DNA of 64,000 nt from Closterium sp. NIES-65. Its lineage: Eukaryota; Streptophyta; Zygnematophyceae; Desmidiales; Closteriaceae. A program made the translations under genes and the position numbers. Below the pieces are notes generated by a model. That model had not been told where the DNA came from and ran no database searches. It saw only the letters and a list, made by a program, of their open reading frames with translations. The stretch is taken from positions 62,001 to 126,000 of the forward strand of contig CANXME010002490.1 of assembly GCA_948144175.1 (NCBI GenBank), in the 5' to 3' direction. Below, in pieces: positions 1 to 13,800 of the stretch; the first letter of the stretch is position 1, and the number at the start of each line of letters is the position of its first letter.

Positions 1-3000
1 TTCTTGCAATTTTGCAAACGCTAGGCCCTTGGTCTTTTTATTTTGCACACGCTAGGCCCTTATTCTTGCTATTTTGCACACGCTAGGCCCTTGTTCTTGC
101 AATTTTGCACGTGCTAGACCCTTGTTCTATTTTTTTTGCACAAGCTAGGCCCTTGTCCTTGCAATTTTGCACACGCTAGGCCCTTGTTCTTGCAATTTTG
201 CAAACGCTAGGCCCTTGTTCTTTTTATTTTGCACACGCTAGGCCCTTGTTCTTTATATTTTGCACACGCTATGCCCTTGTTCTTTTTATTTTTCACATGC
301 TATGCCCTTGTTCTTGCAATTTTGCAAACGCTAGGCCCTTGTTCTTTTTATTTTGCACACGCTAGGCCCTTATTCTTGCTATTTTGCACACGCTATGCCC
401 GTGTTCTTTTTATTTTGCACACGCTTGGCCCTTGTTTTTGCAATTTTGCACATGCTAGACCCTTGTTCTTTTTATTTTGCACACGCTAGGCCCTTGTTCT
501 TGCTATTTCGCACACGCTAGGCCCTTGTTCTTCAAATTTTGCACACGCTAGGCCCTTGTTCTTTTTATTTTGCATATGCTAGGCCCTTGCTTTTGCTATT
601 TTGCACCCGCTAGGCCCTTGTTCTTGCAATTGTGCACACGCTAGGCCCTTGTTCTTGCAATTTTGCACACGCTAGGCCCTTGTTCTTGCAATTTTGCACT
701 CGCTAGGCCCTTGTTCTTTTTATTTTGCGCACGCTAGGCCCTTGTTTTTTTTATTTTGCACACGCTAGGCCCTTTTTCTAGCTATTTTGCACACGCTATG
801 CCCTTGTTCTTTTTATTTTGCACACGCTTGGCCCTTGTTCTTGCCATTTTGCACATGCTAGACCCTTGTTCTTTTTATTTTGCACATGATAGGCCCTTGT
901 TCTTGCTATTTCGCGAAGGCTAGGCCCTTGTTCTTGATTTTTTGCACACGCTAGACCCTTGCTCTTGCTATTTTGCACTCGCTAGGCCCTTGTTCTTGCA
1001 ATTTTGCACACGCTAGGCCCTTGTTCTTGCAATTTTGCACATGCTAGACCCTTGTTCTATTTTTGTTGCACACGCTAGGCGTTTGTTCTTGCAATTTTGC
1101 ACACGCTAGGCCCTTGTTCTTGCAATTTTGCAAACGCTAGGCCCTAGTTCTTTTTATTTTGCACACGCTAGGCCCTTGTTCTTTTTTTTTTGCACACGCT
1201 ATGCCCTTGTTCTTTTTATTTTTCACATGCTATGCCCTTGTTCTTGCAATTTTGCAAACGCTGGGCCCTTGGTCTTTTTTTTTTGCACACGCTAGGCCCA
1301 TATTCTTGCTATTTTGCACATGCTATGCCTGTGTTCTTTTTATTTTGCACACGCTTGGCCCTTGTTTTTGCAATTTTGCAAACGCTGGACCCTTGTTCTT
1401 TTTATTTTGCACCCGCTATGCCCTTGTTCTTGCAATTTTGCAAACGCTAGGCCCTTGTTCTTTTTATTTTGCACACGCTAGGCCCTTGTTCTTTTTATTT
1501 TGCACACGCTATGCCCTTGTTCTTTTTATTTTTCACATGCTATGCCCTTGTTCTTGCAATTTTGCAAACGCTAGGCTCTTGTTCTTTTTATTTTGCACAC
1601 GCTAGGCTCTTGTTCTTGCTATTTTGCACACGCTATGCCCGTGTTCTTTTTATTTTGCACACGCTTGGCCCTTGTTTTTGCAATTTTGCACATGCTAGAC
1701 CCTTGTTCTTTTTATTTTGCACACGCTAGGCCTTTGTTCTTGCTATTTCGCACACGCTAGGCCCTCGTTCTTGCAATTTTGCACATGCTAGGCCCTTGTT
1801 CTTTTTATTATGCATACGCTAGGCCTTTTTTCTTGCTATTTTGCACCCGCTAGGCCCTTGTTCTTGCAATTGTGCACACGCTAGGCCCTTGTTCTTGCAA
1901 TTTTGCACACACTAGGCCCTTGTTCTTGCAATTTTGCACTCGCTAGGCCCTTGTTCTTTTTATTTTGCGCACGCTAGGCCCTTGTTTTTTTTATTTTGCA
2001 CACGCTAGGCCCTTGTTCTTTTTATTTTTCACACGCTAAGCCCTTATTCTAGCTATTTCGCACACGCTATGCCCTTGTTCTTTATATTTTGCACATGCTA
2101 GGCCCTTGTTCTTGCTATTTCGCGAACGCTAGGCCATTGTTCTTGATTTTTTGCACACGCTAGGCCCTTGCTCTTGCTATTTTGCACTCGCTAGGCCCTT
2201 GTTCTTGCAATTTTGCACACGCTAGGCCCTTGTTCTTGCAATTTTGCACATGCTAGACCCTTGTTCTATTTTTTTTGCACATGCTAGGCCCTTGCTCTTG
2301 CTATTTCGCGAATGCCAGGCCCTTGTTCTTGATTTTTTGCATACGCTAGGCCCTTGCTCTTGCTATTTTGCAGTCGCTAGGCCCTTGTTCTTGCAATTGT
2401 GCACACGCTAGGCCCTTGTTCTTGCAATTTTGCACACGCTAGGCCCTTGTTCTTGCTATTTTGCACACGCTATGCCCTTGTTTTTTTTAATTTTGCACAC
2501 GCTAGGCCCTTGTTCTTTTTATTTTGCATACGCTAGGCCCTTGCTCTTGCTATTTTGCACCCGCTAGGCCCTTGTTCTTGCAATTGTGCACACGCTAGGC
2601 CCTTGTCCTTGCAAATTTGCACACGCCATTCCCTTGTTTTTTATATTTTGCACACGCTAGGCCCTTGTTCTTGCTATTTTGCACACGCCATGCCCTTGTT
2701 CATTTTATTTTGCACACGCTAGGCCCTTGTTCTTGCTATTTTGCATACGCCATGCCCTTGTTCTTGTTTTTTTGCACACGCTATGCTCTTGTTCTTTTTT
2801 TTTTGCACATGCTAGGCCCTTGTTCTTGCTATTTCGCGAACGCTAGGTCCTTGTTCTTGATTTTTTGCATAGCTAGGCCCTTGCTCTTGCTATTTTGCAC
2901 TTGCTAGGCCCTTGTTCTTGCAATTTTGCACGCGCTAGGCCCTTGTTCTTGCAATTTGGCAAGCGCTAGGCCCTTGTTCTTGCAATTTTGCACACGCTAG

Positions 3001-4751
3001 GACCTTGTTCTTGCAATTTTGCACACGCTAGGCCCTTGTTCTTTTTATTTTCCATACGCTAGGCCCTTGTTCTTTTGATTTTGCACACGCTACGCCCTTG
3101 TTCTTGCTATTTTGCGAACGCTAGGCCCTTGTTCTTGATTTTTTGCACACGCTAGGCCCTTGCTCTTGCTATTTTGCACTTGCTAGGCCCTTGTTCTTGC
3201 AATTTTGCACACGCTAGGCCCTTGTTCTTGCAATTTTGCACACGCTAGGCCGTTGTTATTTTTATTTTGCACACGCTAGGCCCTTGTTCTTTTTATCTTG
3301 CACACACAAGGCCCTTGTTCTTGCTATTTTGCACACGCTATGTCCTTGTTCTTTTTTTTTGCAGACACTAGGCCTTTCTTCTTGCAATTTTTCACATGCT
3401 AGACCCTTGTTGTTTTTGTTTTGCACACGCTAGGCCCTTGTTTTTGCTATTTCGCGAACGCTAGGCCCTTATTATTGATTTTTTGCACACGCTAGCCCTT
3501 GCTCTTGCTACTTTGCGCTCGCTAGGCCCTTGTTCTTGCAATTTTGCACATGCTAGGCCCTTGTTCTTGCAATTTTGCACACGCTAGGCCCTAGTTCTTT
3601 TTATTTTGCACACGCTAGGCCCTTGTTCTTGCTATTTTGCATACGCTATGCCCTTGTTCTTTTTATTTTGCACACGCTAGGCCCTTGTTCTTGCAATTTT
3701 GCACATGCTAGACCCTTGTTCTTTTTTTTTTGCACATGCTAGGCCCTTGCTCTTGCTATTTTGCACCCGCTAGGCCCTTGTTCTTGCAATTGTGCACACG
3801 CTAGGCCCTTGTTCTTGCAATTTTGCACACGCTAGGCCCTTGTTCTTGCAATTTTGCACTCGCTAGGCCCTTGTTCTTTTTATTTTGCACACGCTAGGCC
3901 CTTGCTATTTTTATTTTGCACACGCTAGGCCCTTGTTCTTGTTATTTTGCACACGCTATGCCCTTGTTCTTTTTGTTTTGCACATGCTAGGCCCTTGTTC
4001 TTGCTATTTCGCGAACGCTAGGCCCTTGTTCTTGCAATTTTGCACACGCTAGGCCCTTGTTCTTGCAATTTTGCACACGCTAGGCCGTTGTTATTTTTAT
4101 TTTGCACACGCTAGGCCCTTATTCTTTTTATCTTGCACACACTAGGCCCTTGTTCTTGCTATTTTGCACATGCTATGCCCTTGTTCTTTTTTTTTTGCAG
4201 ACACTAGGCCTTTGTTCTTGCAATTTTTCACATGCTAGACCCTTGTTCTTTTTGTTTTGCACACGCTAGGCCCTTGTTTTTGCTATTTCGCGAACGCTAG
4301 GCCCTTTATCTTGATTTTTTGCACACGCTAGCCCTTGCTCTTGCTACTTTGCGTTCGCTAGGCCCTTGTTCTTGCAATTTTGCACATGCTAGGCCCTTGT
4401 TCTTGCAATTTTGCACACGCTAGGCCCTTGTTCTTTTTATTTTGCACACGCTACGCCCTTGTTCTTGCTATTTTGCATACGCTATGCCCTTGTTCTTTTT
4501 ATTTTGCACACGCTAGGCCCTTGTTCTTGCTATTTTGCATACGCTATGCCCTTGTTCTTTTTATTTTGCACACGCTATGCCCTTGTTCTTTTTATTTTGC
4601 ACATGCTAGGCCCTTGCTCTTGCTATTTTGCACCCGCTAGGCCCTTGTTTTTGCAATTGTGCACACGGTAGGCCCTTGTTCTTGCAATTTTGCACACGCT
4701 AGGCCCTTGTTCTTGCAATTTTGCACTCGCTAGGCCCTTGTTCTTTTTATT

Positions 4752-7416
4752 TTGCACACGCTAGGCCCTTCTTTTTTTTATTTTGCACACGCTAGGCCCT
4801 TGTTCTTGCTATTTTGCACACGCCATGCCCTTGTTCTTTTTATATTGCACACGTTATGCCCTTGTTCTTTTTTTTTTGCACATGCTAGGCCCTTGTTCTT
4901 GCTATTTCGCGAACGCTTGGTCCTTGTTCTTGATTTTTTGCACACGCTAGGCCCTTGATCTTGCTATTTTGCACTTGCTAGGCCCTTGTTCTTGCAATTT
5001 TGCACACGCTAGGCCATTGTTCTTGCAATTTTGGACACGCTAGGCCCTTGTTCTTTTTATTTTGCACACGTTAGGCCCTTGTTCTTTTTATTTTGCACAC
5101 GCTAGGCCCTTATTCTAGCTATTTTCCACACGCTATGCCCTTGTTCTTTTTATTTTGCACACGCTTGGCCCTTGTTCTTGCAATTTTGTACATGCTAGAC
5201 ACTTGTTCTTTTTGCACACGCTAGGCCCTTGCTCTTGCTATTTCGCGAATGCCAGGCCCTTGTTCTTGATTTTTTGCACACGCTAGGCCCTTGCTCTTGC
5301 TATTTTGCAGTCGCTTGGCCCTTGTTCTTGCAATTGTGCACCCGCTAGGCCCTTGTTCTTGCAATTTTGCACACGCTAGGCCCTTGTTCTTGCTATTTTG
5401 CACACGCTATGCCCTTGTTTTTTTTTATTTTGCACACGCTAGGCCCTTGTCCTTGCAATTTTGCACATGCTAGACCCTTGTTCTTTTTATTTTGTACAGG
5501 CTAGGCCCTTGTTGTTGCTATTTCGCGAACGCTAGGCCTTTGTTTTTGATTTTTTGCACACGCTAGGCCCTTGCTCTTGCTATTTTGCACTTGCTAGGCC
5601 CTTGTTCTTGCAATTTTGCACATGCTAGACCCTTGTTCTTTTTATTTTGCACATGCTAGGCCCTTGCTCTTGCTATTTTGCACCCGCTAGGCCCTTGTTC
5701 TTGCAATTGTGCACATGCTAGGCCCTTGTTCTTGCAATTTTGCACATGCTAGGCCCTTGTTCTTGCAATTTTGCACTCGCTAGGCCCTTGTTCTTTTTAT
5801 TTTGCACACGCTAGGCCCTTGTTTTTTTTATTTTGCACACGCTAGGCCCTTGTTCTTGCTATTTTGCACACGCCATGCCCTTGTTCTTTTTATTTTGCGC
5901 ACGTTATGCCCTTGTTCTTTTTTTTTTGCACATGCTAGGCCCTTGTTCTTGCTATTTCGCGAACGCTAGGTCCATGTTCTTAATTTTTTGCACACGCTAG
6001 GCCCTTGCTCTTGCTATTTTGCACTTGCTAGGCCCTTGTTCTTGCAATTTTGCACACGTTAGGCCCTTGTTCTTGCAATTTTGCACACGCTAGGCCCTTG
6101 TTCTTTTTATTTTGCAAACGCTATGCCCTTGTTCTTTTTATTTTGCACACGCTAGGCCCTTGTCCTTGCAATTTTGCACATGCTAGACCCTTGTTCTTTT
6201 TATTTTGCACATGCTAGGCCCTTGCTCTTGCTATTTTGCACCCGCTAGGCCCTTGTTCTTGCAATTGTGCACACGCTAGGCCCTTGTTCTTGCTATTTTG
6301 CACACGCTAGGCCCTTGTTCTTGCAATTTTGCACTCGCTAGGCCCTTGTTCTTTTATTTTTGCACTCGCTAGGCCCTTGTTTTTTTTATTTTGCACACGC
6401 TAGGCCCTTGTTCTTGCTATTTTGCACACGCCATGCCCTTGTTCTTTTTATATTGCACACGTTATGCCCTTGTTCTTTTTTTTTTGCACATGCTAGGCCC
6501 TTGCTCTTGCTATTTTGCACCCGCTAGGCCCTTGTTCTTGCAATTGTGCACACGCTAGGCCCTTGTTCTTGCAATTTTGCACACGCTAGGCCCTTGTTCT
6601 TGCAATTTTGCACTCGCTAGGCCATTGCTCTTTTTATTTTACACACGCTAGGCCCTTGTTTCTGCTATTTTGCACACGCCATGCCCCTGTTCTTTTTATA
6701 TTGCACACGTTATGCCCTTGTTCTTTTTTTTTTGCACATGCTAGGCCCTTGTTCTTGCTATTTCGCGAACGCTTGGTCCTTGTTCTTGATTTTTTGCACA
6801 CGCTAGGCCCTTGATCTTGCTATTTTGCACTTGCTAGGCCCTTGTTCTTGCAATTTTGCACACACTAGGCCATTGTTCTTGCAATTTTGCACATGCTAGG
6901 CCCTTGTTCTTTTTATTTTGCACACGTTAGGCCCTTGTTCTTTTTATTTTGCACACGCTAGGCCCATATTTTAGCTATTTTCCACACGCTATGCCCTTGT
7001 TCTTTTTATTTTGCACACGCTTGGCCCTTGTTCTTGCAATTTTGTACATGCTAGACACTTGTTCTTTTTGCACACGCTAGGCCCTTGCTCTTGCTATTTC
7101 GCAAATGCCAGGCCCTTGTTCTTGATTTTTTGCACACGCTAGGCCCTTGCTCTTGCTATTTTGCAGTCGCTAGGCCCTTGTTCTTGCAATTGTGCACCCG
7201 CTAGGCCCTTGTTATTGCAATTTTGCACACGCTAGGCCCTTGTTCTTGCTATTTTGCACACGCTATGCCCTTGTTTTTTTTTATTTTGCACACGCTAGGC
7301 CCTTGTCCTTGCAATTTTGCACATGCTAGACCCTTGTTCTTTTTATTTTGTACAGGCTAGGCCCTTGTTGTTCCTATTTCGCGAACGCTAGGCCCTTGTT
7401 CTTGATTTTTTGCACA
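4752..7416. repeat. Higher-order duplication in 31-bp satellite, offset about 1.86 kb
   Basis: The block from about 4752 to 5560 recurs at about 6608 to 7416. The order of variant units is the same, including rare markers: the shortened unit where TTCTTTTTGCACACGC follows CTAGACACTTG, the TTCGCGAATGCCAGG type unit and the GTACAGGCTAGG unit. The offset is 1856 bp, close to 60 units with small length changes. Matching unit order, not only matching consensus, shows a segmental duplication within the array. Confidence 0.8.
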
Positions 7417-9219
7417 CGCTAGGCCCTTGCTCTTGCTATTTTGCACATGCTAGGCCCTTGTTCTTGCAATTTTGCACATGCTAGACCCTTGTTCTTTTTA
7501 TTTTGCACACGCTAGGCCCTTGCTCTTGCTATTTTGCACCCGCTAGGCCCTTGTTCTTGCAATTGTGCACATGCTAGGCCCTTGTTCTTGGAATTTTGCA
7601 AACGCTAGGCACTTGTTGTTGCAATTTTGCACTCGCTAGGCCCTTGTTCTTTTTATTTTGCACACGCTAGGCCCTTGTTTTTTTTATTTTGCACACGCTT
7701 GGCCCTTGTTCTTGCTATTTTGCACACGCCATGCCCTTGTTCTTTTTATTTTGCGCACGTTATGCCCTTGTTCTTTTTTTTTTACACATGCTAGGCCCTT
7801 GTTCTTGCTATTTCGCGAACGCTAGGTCCTTGTTCTTGATTTTTTGCACACGCTAGGCCCTTGCTCTTGCTATTTTGCACTTGCTAGGCCTTTGTTCTTG
7901 CAATTTTGCACACGTTAGGCCCTTGTTCTTGCAATTTTGCACACGCTAGGCCCTTGTTCTTTTTATTTTGCAAACGCTATGCCCTTGTTCTTTTTATTTT
8001 GCACACGCTAGGCCCTTGTCCTTGCAATTTTGCACATGCTAGACCCTTGTTCTTTTTATTTTGCACAGATAGGCCCTTGTTCTTGCTATTTCGCGAACGC
8101 TAGGCCCTTGTTCTTTATTTTTTGCACACGCTAGGCCCTTGCTCTTGCTAATTTGCACTTGCTAGGCTCTTGTTCTTGCAATATTGCACGCGCTAGGCCC
8201 TTGTTCTTGCAATTTTGCACACGCTAGGCCCTTGTTCTTGCAATTTTGCACACGCTAGGCCCTTGTTCTTTTTATTTTGCACACGCTAGGCCCATATTCT
8301 TGCTATTTTGCACACGCTATGCCCTTGTTCTTTTTATTTTGCACACGCTAGGCCTTTGTTCTATTTATCTTGCACACGCTAGGCCCTTGTTCTTGCTATT
8401 TTGCACACGCTATGCCCTTGTTCTTTTTTTTTTGCACACACTAGGCCCTTGTTCTTGCAATTTTTCACATGCTAGACCCTTGTTCTTTTTATTTTGCACA
8501 AGCTAGGCCCTTGTTCTTGCTATTTCGCGAACGCTAGGCCCTTTCTCTTGATTTTTTGCACACGCTAGCCCTTGCTCTTGCTACTTTGCGCTCGCTAGGC
8601 CCTTGTTCTTGCAATTTTGCACATGCTAGGCCCTTGTTCTTGCAATTTTGCACACGCTAGGCCCTTGTTCTTTTTATTTTGCACACGCTAGGCCCTTGTT
8701 CTTGCTATTTTGCATACGCTATGCCCTTGTTCTTTTTATTTTGCACACGCTAGGCGCTTTGTTCTTGCAATTTTGCACATGCTAGACCCTTGTTCTTTTT
8801 ATTTTGCACACGCTAGGCCCTTGTTCTTGCTATTTCGCGAACGCTAGGCCCTTTATCTTGATTTTTTGCACACGCTAGCCCTTGCTCTTGCTACTTTGCG
8901 CTTGCTAGGCCCTTGTTCTTGCAATTTTGCACATGCTAGGCCCTTGTTCTTGCAATTTTGCACACGCTAGGCCCTTGTTCTTTTTATTTTGCACACGCTA
9001 GTCCCTTGTTCTTTCTATTTTGCATACGCTATGCCCTTGTTCTTTTTATTTTGCACACGCTAGGCCCTTGTTCTTGCAATTTTGCACATGCTAGACCCTT
9101 GTTCTTTTTGTTTTGCACACGCTAGGCTCTTGCTCTTGCTATTTTGCACCCGCTAGGCCCTTTTTCTTGCAATTGTGCACACGCTAGGCCCTTGTTCTTG
9201 CAATTTTGCACACGCTAGG

Positions 9220-12200
9220 CCCTTGTTCTTGCAATTTTGCACTCGCTAGGCCCTTGTTCTTTTTATTTTGCACACGCTAGGCCCTTGTTTTTTTTATTTT
9301 GCACATGCTAGGCCCTTGTTCTTGCTATTTTGAACACGCCATGCCCTTGTTCTATTTATTTTGCACACGTTATGCCCTTGTTCTTTTTTTTTTGCACATG
9401 CTAGGCCCTTGTTCTTGCTATTTCGCGAACGCTAGGTCCTTGTTCTTGATTTTTTGCACACGCTAGGCCCTTGCTCTTGCTATTTTGCACTTGCTAGGCC
9501 CTTGTTCTTGCAATTTAGCACACGCTAGGCCATTGTTCTTGCAATTTTGCACATGCTAGACCCTTTTTTTTTTTTTTTTTTGCACATGCTAGGCCCTTGC
9601 TCTTGCTATTTCGCGAATGCAAGGCCCTTGTTCTTGATTTTTTGCACACGCTAGGCCCTTGCTCTTGCTATTTTGCACTCGCTAGGCCCTTGTTCTTGCA
9701 ATTGTGCACACGCTAGGCCCTTGTTCTTGCAATTTTGCACACGCTAGGCCCTTGTTCTTGCTATTTTGCACACGCTATGCCCTTGTTCTTTTTTTTTTGC
9801 ACACGCTAGGCCCTTGTCCTTGCAATTTTGCACATGCTAGACCCTTGTTCTTTTTATTTTGCACAGGCTAGGCCCTTGTTCTTGCTATTTCGCGAACGCT
9901 AGGCCCTTGTTCTTGATTTTTTGCACACGCTAGGCCCTTGCTCTTGCTATTTTGCACTTGCTAGGCCCTTGTTCTTGCAATTTTGCACGCGCTAGGCCCT
10001 TGTTCTTGCAATTTTGCACACGCTAGGCCCTTGTTCTTGCAATTTTGCACACGCTAGGCCCTTGTTCCTCTTTTTTTTTGCACATGCTAGGCCCTTATTC
10101 TTGCTGTTTTGCACACGCTATGCCCTTGTTCTTTTTATTTTGCACACGCTTGGCCCTTGTTCTTGCAATTTTGCACATGCTAGACCCTTGTTCTTTTTAT
10201 TTTGCACACGCTAGGCCCTTGCTCTAGCTATTTTGCACCCGCTAGGCCCTTGTTCTTGCAATTGTGCACACGCTAGGCCCTTGTTCTTGCAATTTTGCAC
10301 ACGCTAGGCCCTTGTTCTTGCAATTTTGCACTCGCTAGGCCCTTGTTTTTTTTTTTTTGCACACGCTAGGTCCTTGTTTTTTTTATTTTGCACACGCTAG
10401 GCCCTTGTTCTTGCTATTTTGCACACGCCATGCGCTTGATCATTTATTTTGCACACGTTATGCCCTTGTTCTTTTTTTGTTGCACATGCTAGGCCCTTGT
10501 TCTTGCTATTTCGCGAACGCTAGGTCCTTGTTCCTGATTTTTTGCACACGCTAGGCCCTTGCTCTTGCTATTTTGCACTTGCTAGGCCCTTGTTCTTGCA
10601 ATTTTGCACACGCTAGGCCATTGTTCTTGCAATTTTGCACACGCTAGGCCTTTGTTCTTGCAATTTTGCACACGTTAGGCCTTTGTTCTTTTTTTTTTGC
10701 ACACGCTAGGCCCTTATTCTAGCTATTTTGCACACGCTATGCCCTTGTTCTTTTTATTTTGCACACGCTTGGCCCTTGTTCTTGCAATTTTGCACATGCT
10801 AGACCCTTGTTCTTTTTATTTTGCACACGCTAGGCCCTTGTTCTTGGTATTTTGCACACGCTAGGCCCTTTTTCTTGCAATTTTGCACACGCTAGGCCCT
10901 TGTTCTTTTTATTTTGCACACGCTATGCCCTTGTTCTTTCTTTTTTGCACACGCTAAGCCCTTGTTCTTGCAATTTTGCACATGCTAGACCCTTGTTCTT
11001 TTATTTTTGCACACGCTAGGCCCTTGCTCTTGCTATTTCGCGAATGCTAGGCCCTTGATCTTGATTTTTTGCACACGCTAGGCCCTTGCTCTTGCTATTT
11101 TGCACTCGCTAGGCCCTTGTTCTTGCAATTTTGCACACGCTAGGCCCTTGTTCTTGCTATTTTGCACTCGCTATGCCCTTGTTCTTTTTTTTTTGCACAC
11201 GCTAGGCCCTTGTCCTTGCAATTTTGCGCATGCTAGACCCTTGTTCTTTTTATTTTGCACAGATAGGCCCTTGTTCTTGCTACTTCGCGAACGCTAGGCC
11301 CTTGTTCTTGATTTTTTGCACACGCTAGGCCCTTGCTCTTGCTAATTTGCACTTGCTAGGCCCTTGTTCTTGCAATTTTGCACGCGCTAGGCCCTTGTTC
11401 TTGCAATTTTGCACACGCTAGGCCCTTGTTCTTGCAATTTTGCACACGCAAGGCCCTTGTTCTTTTTATTTTGCACACGCTAGGCCCTTCTCCTTGCAAT
11501 TTTGCACACGCTAGGGCCTTGTTCTTGCAATTTTGCACTCGCTAGGCCCTTGTTCTTTTTGTTTTGCACACGCTAGGCCCTTGTTTTTTTTATTTTGCAC
11601 ACGCTAGGCCCTTGTTCTTGCTATTTTGCACACGCCATGCCCTTGTTCTATTTATTTTGCACACGTTATGCCCTTTTCCCTTTTTTTTTTGCACATGCTA
11701 GGCCCTTGTTCTTGCTATTTCGCGAACGCTAGGTCCTTGTTCTTGATTTTTTGCACACGCTAGGCCCTTGCTCTTGCTATTTTGCACTTGCTAGGCCCTT
11801 GTTCTTGCAATTTTGCACACGCTAGGCCATTGTTCTTGCAATTTTGCACATGCTAGACCCTTGTTCTTTTTTTTTTTTTGCACACGCTAGGCCCTTGCTC
11901 TTGCTATTTCGCGAATGCAAGGCCCTTGTTCTTGATTTTTTGCACACGCTAGGCCCTTGCTCTTGCTATTTTGCACTCGCTAGGCCCTTGTTCTTGCAAT
12001 TGTGCACACGCTAGGCCCTTGTTCTTGCAATTTTGCACACGCTAGGCCCTTGTTCTTGCTATTTTGCACACGCTATGCCCTTGTTCTTTTTTTTTTGCAC
12101 ACGCTAGGCCCTTGTCCTTGCAATTTTGCACATGCTAGACCCTTGTTCTTTTTATTTTGCACAGGCTAGGCCCTTGTTCTTGCTATTTCGCGAACGCTAG

Positions 12201-13800
12201 GCCCTTGTTCTTGATTTTTTGCACACGCTAGGCCCTTGCTCTTGCTATTTTGCACTTGCTAGGCCCTTGTTCTTGCAATTTTGCATGCGCTAGGCCCTTG
12301 TTCTTGCAATTTTGCACACGCTAGGCCCTTGTTCTTGCAATTTTGCACACGCTAGGCCCTTGTTCCTCTTTTTTTTGCACATGCTAGGCCCTTATTCTTG
12401 CTGTTTTGCACACGCTATGCCCTTGTTCTTTTTATTTTGCACACGCTTGGCCCTTGTTCTTGCAATTTTGCACATGCTAGACCCTTGTTCCTTTTTATTT
12501 TGCACACGCTAGGCCCTTGCTCTAGCTATTTTGCACCCGCTAGGCCCTTGTTCTTGCAATTGTGCACACGCTAGGCCCTTGTTCTTGCAATTTTGCACAC
12601 ACTAGGCCCTTGTTCTTGGAATTTTTGCACTCGCTAGGCCCTTGTTTTTTTTTTTTTGCACACGCTAGGTCCTTGTTTTTTTTATTTTGCACACCCTAGG
12701 CCCTTGTTCTTGCTATTTTGCACACGCCATGCCCTTGATCATTTATTTTGCACACGTTATGCCCTTGTTCTTTTTTTGTTGCACATGCTAGGCCCTTGTT
12801 CTTGCTATTTCGCGAACGCTAGGTCCTTGTTCCTGATTTTTTGCACACGCTAGGCCCTTGCTCTTGCTATTTTGCACTTGCTAGGCCCTTGTTCTTGCAA
12901 TTTTGCACACGCTAGGCCATTGTTCTTGCAATTTTGCACACGCTAGGCCTTTGTTCTTGCAATTTTGCACACGTTAGGCCTTTGTTCTTTTTTTTTTTGC
13001 ACACGCTAGGCCCTTATTCTAGCTATTTTGCACACGCTATGCCCTTGTTCTTTTTATTTTGCACACGCTTGGCCCTTGTTCTTGCAATTTTGCACATGCT
13101 AGACCCTTGTTCTTTTTATTTTGCACACGCTAGGCCCTTGTTCTTGCTATTTTGCACACGCTAGGCCCTTTTCTTGCAATTTTGCACACGCTAGGCCCTT
13201 GTTCTTTTTATTTTGCACACGCTATGCCCTTGTTCTTTCTTTTTTGCACACGCTAAGCCCTTGTTCTTGCAATTTTGCACATGCTAGACCCTTGTTCTTT
13301 TATTTTTGCACACGCTAGGCCCTTGCTCTTGCTATTTCGCGAATTCTAGGCCCTTGATCTTGATTTTTTGCACACGCTAGGCCCTTGCTCTTGCTATTTT
13401 GCACTCGCTAGGCCCTTGTTCTTGCAATTTTGCACACGCTAGGCCCTTGTTCTTGCTATTTTGCACACGCTATGGCCTTGTTCTTTTTTTTTTGCACACG
13501 CTAGGCCCTTGTCCTTGCAATTTTGCACATGCTAGACCCTTGTTCTTTTTATTTTGCACAGATAGGCCCTTGTTCTTGCTACTTCGCGAACGCTAGGCCC
13601 TTGTTCTTGATTTTTTGCACACGCTAGGCCCTTGCTCTTGCTAATTTGCACTTGCTAGGCCCTTCTTCTTGCAATTTTGCACGCGCTAGGCCCTTGTTCT
13701 TGCAATTTTGCACACGCTAGGCCCTTGTTCTTTTTATTTTGCACACGCTAGGCCCTTCTCCTTGCTATTTTGCACACGCTATGCCCTTGTTCTTTTTATT
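9220..13800. repeat. Tandem 2.3-kb higher-order repeat in the satellite
   Basis: Two adjacent blocks of about 2.3 kb carry the same series of variant units at an offset of 2298-2299 bp. Marker pairs are the GCGAATGCAAGG unit (9613 and 11911), the unit with a shortened spacer near 10357 and 12656, and the GCACAGATAGG unit near 11260 and 13559. About 74 units make one block. A shorter related segment follows about 773 bp further on (near 14172). This is the largest higher-order unit seen in the array. Confidence 0.82.

Noticed and set aside
229..1729. Leu/Phe/Cys-rich ORFs of 60-148 aa repeating MHTLGPCSF..FAHARPLF
   Set aside because: They are the 31-bp satellite read over 93 nt. They occur in many phases and both strands and end wherever a unit variant gives a stop. 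No start context or independent conservation.
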